This document shows, piece by piece, positions 61,035 to 64,000 of a stretch of 64,000 bases of DNA (positions within the stretch are counted from its first letter, which is position 1; every line of letters begins with the position of its first letter). The DNA lies in assembly GCA_018666775.1 (NCBI GenBank), contig JABIXC010000010.1, forward strand, positions 1 through 64,000, written 5' to 3'. Below the pieces are notes generated by a model, which was not told the DNA's origin, searched no databases, and saw nothing but the letters and a program-made list of their open reading frames with translations. The DNA is from Rhodospirillales bacterium. GTDB taxonomy: Bacteria; Pseudomonadota; Alphaproteobacteria; SMXQ01. The position numbers and the translations under genes were made by a program.

Positions 61035-62897
61035 ATGAGTTTTGGTATTCCTGGGATCCCCGGCGGCGGCCATGGGGCAGGTGGACGGACATCTTTCATG
61101 CATCGCGAACGGGGCGAAAGCCTGAAGACGCTGCGTGGGTTGTACCCCTATCTGAAACCCTATCGCCTCCAGATTGCCGGGTTCCTTTTGTCGCTGGGTG
61201 TTGGTGCAGCATCGGTGCTGGCCATGGGGTTGGGGCTTAAATATCTGGTGGATGAAGGCTTTGCCAAGGCCAACCCGGCCCTTTTGGATCAATCCCTGAT
61301 CGTTTTGTTTGTCATCGTCTTTATCATGGGGGGGTCTACCTATGCCCGGTTTTTCCTGATCTCGTGGTTGGGGGAACGGGTGGCGACAGATTTGCGCCGC
61401 CGCACGTTTGATCATGTGGTCGGGCTTTCGGTTGGCTTTTTTGAAACCACAAAGATCGGTGAAATCCTGTCCAGGCTCACCACCGATACAACGGTGCTGC
61501 AATCCATGGTCGGGTCTTCGGTGTCATTGGCCATTCGCCATGCGTTGATGCTGGTCGGTGGCTTGGCCATGCTGATGTACACCTCTATCGAGCTGACCGG
61601 CCCCATTTTTCTGATCGTGCCGGTGATTGTTGCCCCGGTGATTATTTTTGGTCGCCGGGTGCGGGTGCTGTCACGATTGTCTCAGGATAAAATCGCTGAA
61701 ACCAGTGCCTTTGCCGAAGAAAGCCTCAACAATGTGCGCACCGTGCAGGCTTTCAGCCACGAAGAACAGGATCGAAAAATCTATCGCGATTGTGCAGAGG
61801 TCGCCTTTGATACCGCCATTGACCGGACGCGTGCGCGGGCCATTTTGAATTTTGCGGTGATCGTTTTGATGTTTGGCGCCGTTGGCGTGATGATCTGGAT
61901 CGGCGGCCACAAGGTTTTGACAGGCACGGTCACAGCCGGGGAAATGTCTGCCTTTATCTTTTATGCCCTTGTCATGGCGCGGTCTGCGCGCGGGCTATCT
62001 GAAGTGTATGGGGATGTGCAGCGCGCCGCCGGGGCCACGGAACGGTTGCTTGAAATTATGGCGTTAAAGCCGGAAATCACGGCCCCGGAAAACCCGGTTG
62101 CCCTGCCAGAACCGGCTGTTGGGACGGTGCGGTTTTCCGATGTGACGTTCCATTATCCATCGCGCCCCGATACCTCGGCGCTTACGGGGTTGAACCTTGA
62201 CATTACCACGGGCGAAACCGTGGCTTTGGTTGGCCCATCTGGGGCGGGCAAAACCACGGTGTTTCAATTGGCCCTGCGGTTTTATGACCCGCAAACGGGG
62301 ACGGTGTCGCTGGATGGGGTGGACCTGAAAGACGCTGATCCTGTGGCCACCCGCCAGCGAATTGGGCTTGTGCCCCAAGAACCGGTGATCTTCGCTGCCA
62401 ATGCTTGGGAAAACATCCGCTATGGCCGCGAAGACGCAACGAACGAAGAAGTCCGTGCCGCAGCCGAAGCCGCCGTTGCCACGGAATTTCTGGACCGCAT
62501 GCCCGATGGCTTTGATACCTTTATGGGGGAACGCGGCGTACGCCTTTCCGGTGGCCAGCGCCAGCGCATTGCCATTGCCAGGGCCATTTTGCGCAACCCT
62601 GCTGTGTTGCTGTTGGATGAAGCGACATCGGCGCTGGATGCAGAAAATGAACGCCTTGTCCAAGCGGCCTTGGAGCGCTTGATGGAAGGCCGGACCACGT
62701 TGATCATTGCCCATCGTTTGGCCACGGTGGTCAATGCAGATCGCATCGCCGTGATTGATCGCGGGCGGATCATATCGACGGGCACCCATGCAGAATTGAT
62801 GGAATGCTGTGATCTGTATGCCCGATTGGCCGCCATGCAATTTGATCCGGATATGACATTGGAAAAACTGGCCGCTGCCCGGGGGGCAATTCATTAA
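61035..62897 (+). CDS. ABC exporter, fused permease and ATPase (MsbA-like)
   Basis: 620-residue half-transporter. Residues about 50-340 form a six-helix ABC membrane domain (RRRTFDHVVGLSVGFFETTKIGEILSRLTTDTTVLQ is its coupling region); residues about 370-600 form the ATPase with Walker A GPSGAGKTT, signature LSGGQRQR and Walker B LLLDEATSALD. It works as a dimer and exports lipids, peptides or drugs. A Gly-rich N-terminus precedes the first helix. It follows bioA by 51 bp in the same direction. Confidence 0.9.
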   Translation: MSFGIPGIPGGGHGAGGRTSFMHRERGESLKTLRGLYPYLKPYRLQIAGFLLSLGVGAASVLAMGLGLKYLVDEGFAKANPALLDQSLIVLFVIVFIMGGSTYARFFLISWLGERVATDLRRRTFDHVVGLSVGFFETTKIGEILSRLTTDTTVLQSMVGSSVSLAIRHALMLVGGLAMLMYTSIELTGPIFLIVPVIVAPVIIFGRRVRVLSRLSQDKIAETSAFAEESLNNVRTVQAFSHEEQDRKIYRDCAEVAFDTAIDRTRARAILNFAVIVLMFGAVGVMIWIGGHKVLTGTVTAGEMSAFIFYALVMARSARGLSEVYGDVQRAAGATERLLEIMALKPEITAPENPVALPEPAVGTVRFSDVTFHYPSRPDTSALTGLNLDITTGETVALVGPSGAGKTTVFQLALRFYDPQTGTVSLDGVDLKDADPVATRQRIGLVPQEPVIFAANAWENIRYGREDATNEEVRAAAEAAVATEFLDRMPDGFDTFMGERGVRLSGGQRQRIAIARAILRNPAVLLLDEATSALDAENERLVQAALERLMEGRTTLIIAHRLATVVNADRIAVIDRGRIISTGTHAELMECCDLYARLAAMQFDPDMTLEKLAAARGAIH

Positions 62898-62958
62898 ATT
62901 CTAAACGGTGCGGAGACCTGTAAAAAACCCGGAAATCTGGGAAATTCAGGGAGTTATT

Positions 62959-63819
62959 ATGAAAAATTCAGTCCTTAATCTACGCCCGGCTTCGGCCTTT
63001 ACGGGCACGGTCATCAGCGACATTGATTTGCGGGAACCGATCCCTGATTCTGCCGTGGCCGAAATGAAAAATGCGCTTTTTGAAACCGGCGTTTTATTTT
63101 TTCGAAGCCAGAATCTGGAACCCGCCCATCAAATGGCGCTGGCCGAAAAATTTGGCCCCGTGCCAGACGCAGAATTTTTAAAAACCGTCGATGGCTTTCC
63201 GGCAATTGGCTTGATCGAAAAACAGGCCGATCAGGTGCGCAATGTGGGTGGCAACTGGCATTCGGATCATTCCTTTGACGAAATCCCGCCCTTGGGGTCT
63301 TGCCTGTATGCACAGGTCTTGCCCGAAAGTGGCGGGGACACGCTTTTTGCCAATATGGCCACCGCCTATGACAGCCTGTCTGATGGTTTGAAGAAAACCG
63401 TAGAGACATTGAAAGTGGTTCACGCTAAAAAAAGCTCTTTCTACAATGACCCCCGCCCTGAGCGCCAGGTCAGCCCGAAGGAACTTGCCAAGATCGAAGA
63501 AGAACTGGGGGATCGCTTTACATCCCATCCCGTCGTGGTGCGCCATCCTGAAACCGGGCGCAAATGTTTGTTCGTCAATCCTACCTATGCGTCAAAGATC
63601 GACGGCTGGACAGAGGCGGAATCAAAGCCGTTTCTTGAAATGCTTTATGCCCATGCAACGCGGCCCGAAAACACCACCCGCTTTTCGTGGGAAGATGGTT
63701 CTATTGCATTCTGGGACAACCGAACGGCCATGCATTACGCCATCAATGATTATCAAGGCCAGTACCGCATGCTGCATCGCGTCGTTGTGGCCGGCGCACC
63801 GTTTCAAACACACGCTTAA
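62959..63819 (+). CDS. TauD/TfdA-family alpha-ketoglutarate-dependent dioxygenase
   Basis: 286-residue Fe(II)/2-oxoglutarate oxygenase. The iron ligands are in WHSDHSF (HxD) and the distal LHRVVV, with the arginine that holds 2-oxoglutarate next to it (HRVV region); FFRSQNLEPAHQMALAEKFGP is the common N-terminal stretch. The family hydroxylates compounds such as taurine, 2,4-D or other carboxylates, often releasing sulfite or an aldehyde. ATG 62959 has GGGAG upstream. Substrate unknown. A dienelactone-hydrolase-like gene follows 14 bp later. Confidence 0.9.
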   Translation: MKNSVLNLRPASAFTGTVISDIDLREPIPDSAVAEMKNALFETGVLFFRSQNLEPAHQMALAEKFGPVPDAEFLKTVDGFPAIGLIEKQADQVRNVGGNWHSDHSFDEIPPLGSCLYAQVLPESGGDTLFANMATAYDSLSDGLKKTVETLKVVHAKKSSFYNDPRPERQVSPKELAKIEEELGDRFTSHPVVVRHPETGRKCLFVNPTYASKIDGWTEAESKPFLEMLYAHATRPENTTRFSWEDGSIAFWDNRTAMHYAINDYQGQYRMLHRVVVAGAPFQTHA

Positions 63820-63833
63820 ATCAGGACAAAAAA

Positions 63834-64000
63834 ATGCCAGAAAATACAGCAGAGAAAATTGTGTCACTTCATGCAGGCTATGAAACCAACGGGGTTTATT
63901 CCGATGGCTTTATTGCACGGCCGGAATCTGGTGTTGGACGCCCGGGCGTGGTTTTGCTTTCGGGCATGGGGGGGCTGACCTGGATACAGCGCGAAATTAC
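63834..64000 (+). CDS. Truncated: dienelactone-hydrolase-like protein (5' end)
   Basis: The first 55 codons of a gene cut by the window edge. From ATG 63834 the product reads MPENTAEKIVSLHAGYETNG then ...DGFIARPESGVGRPGVVLLSGMGGL, which matches the start of dienelactone hydrolases (domain opening FIARPE...PGVVLL). Fourteen bases after the TauD-like gene, so probably co-transcribed. The catalytic Cys, Asp and His lie beyond the edge. Confidence 0.7.
   Translation, partial: MPENTAEKIVSLHAGYETNGVYSDGFIARPESGVGRPGVVLLSGMGGLTWIQREI

Overview
The window reads as chromosomal DNA of an alphaproteobacterium, most likely a free-living, probably marine or soil, Rhodospirillales-like heterotroph. The supporting evidence is the gene order SRP RNA-dnaX-ybaB-recR, a membrane-anchored cytochrome c next to hisN and opposite kdsB-pheA, a complete yejABEF importer, and many stand-alone solute-binding proteins beside Rieske, cupin and thiamine-diphosphate enzymes. 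Taxonomy is an inference from layout; there is no rRNA or tRNA in the window to confirm it. No CRISPR array, insertion sequence, prophage or integrase was found.

Layout. (1) 0-13 kb is a mosaic of small metabolic units: a two-subunit thiamine-diphosphate decarboxylase, a cupin-amidohydrolase pair, a divergent pair of membrane proteins (ankyrin/Sel1 and ClpP-like), a methanethiol methyltransferase, an MFS-PdxA2 unit facing a tartrate-dehydrogenase-like gene, a methyltransferase and a quinone-reductase-like gene, and a LysR regulator. (2) 13.4-26.0 kb is one long plus-strand run opposite the LysR gene: AhpD-like protein, PNPOx-like flavoprotein, bicupin, two tandem Rieske oxygenases, an iron-type solute-binding protein, a full-length thiamine-diphosphate decarboxylase, DUF924, a TctC-type binding protein with an extra C-terminal domain, MFS exporter, dienelactone hydrolase and SDR. 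It looks like a catabolic island for an aromatic or related carboxylic acid, but it has no recognisable oxygenase reductase and no transporter permease. (3) 26-32 kb holds a cupin, a GGDEF-EAL protein, a lone molybdenum hydroxylase large subunit and a binding protein without a signal peptide. (4) 32-40.5 kb has cspA, glnS, an antiporter, OsmC, a TAXI binding protein, GST, an M17 aminopeptidase, a MarR regulator and a small secreted protein. (5) 40.8-48 kb is a six-gene minus-strand run: cytochrome c, hisN, yejA, yejB, yejE, yejF. (6) 48-64 kb is mostly core: kdsB-pheA, an egtD-nudC-mntP overlapping operon, an MFS gene, the SRP RNA, dnaX-ybaB-recR, divergent bioFD and bioBA, an MsbA-like ABC exporter, a TauD-like dioxygenase and a truncated dienelactone-hydrolase-like gene running off the end.

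How the parts may work together. The catabolic island plausibly imports an organic acid, oxygenates it (Rieske), processes products (cupins, dienelactone hydrolase, SDR) and decarboxylates a 2-oxo acid (thiamine-diphosphate enzyme), with LysR acting at a near-perfect inverted repeat in the divergent promoter. Four orphan solute-binding proteins of four different families lie between 17.9 and 37.4 kb, three of them with unusual ends or no export signal; this is the most distinctive pattern of the window. In the core part the best candidate for an overlooked mechanism is a possible programmed -1 frameshift in dnaX, with an A-AAA-AAT heptamer preceded by a G-run and followed by a stop two codons later.
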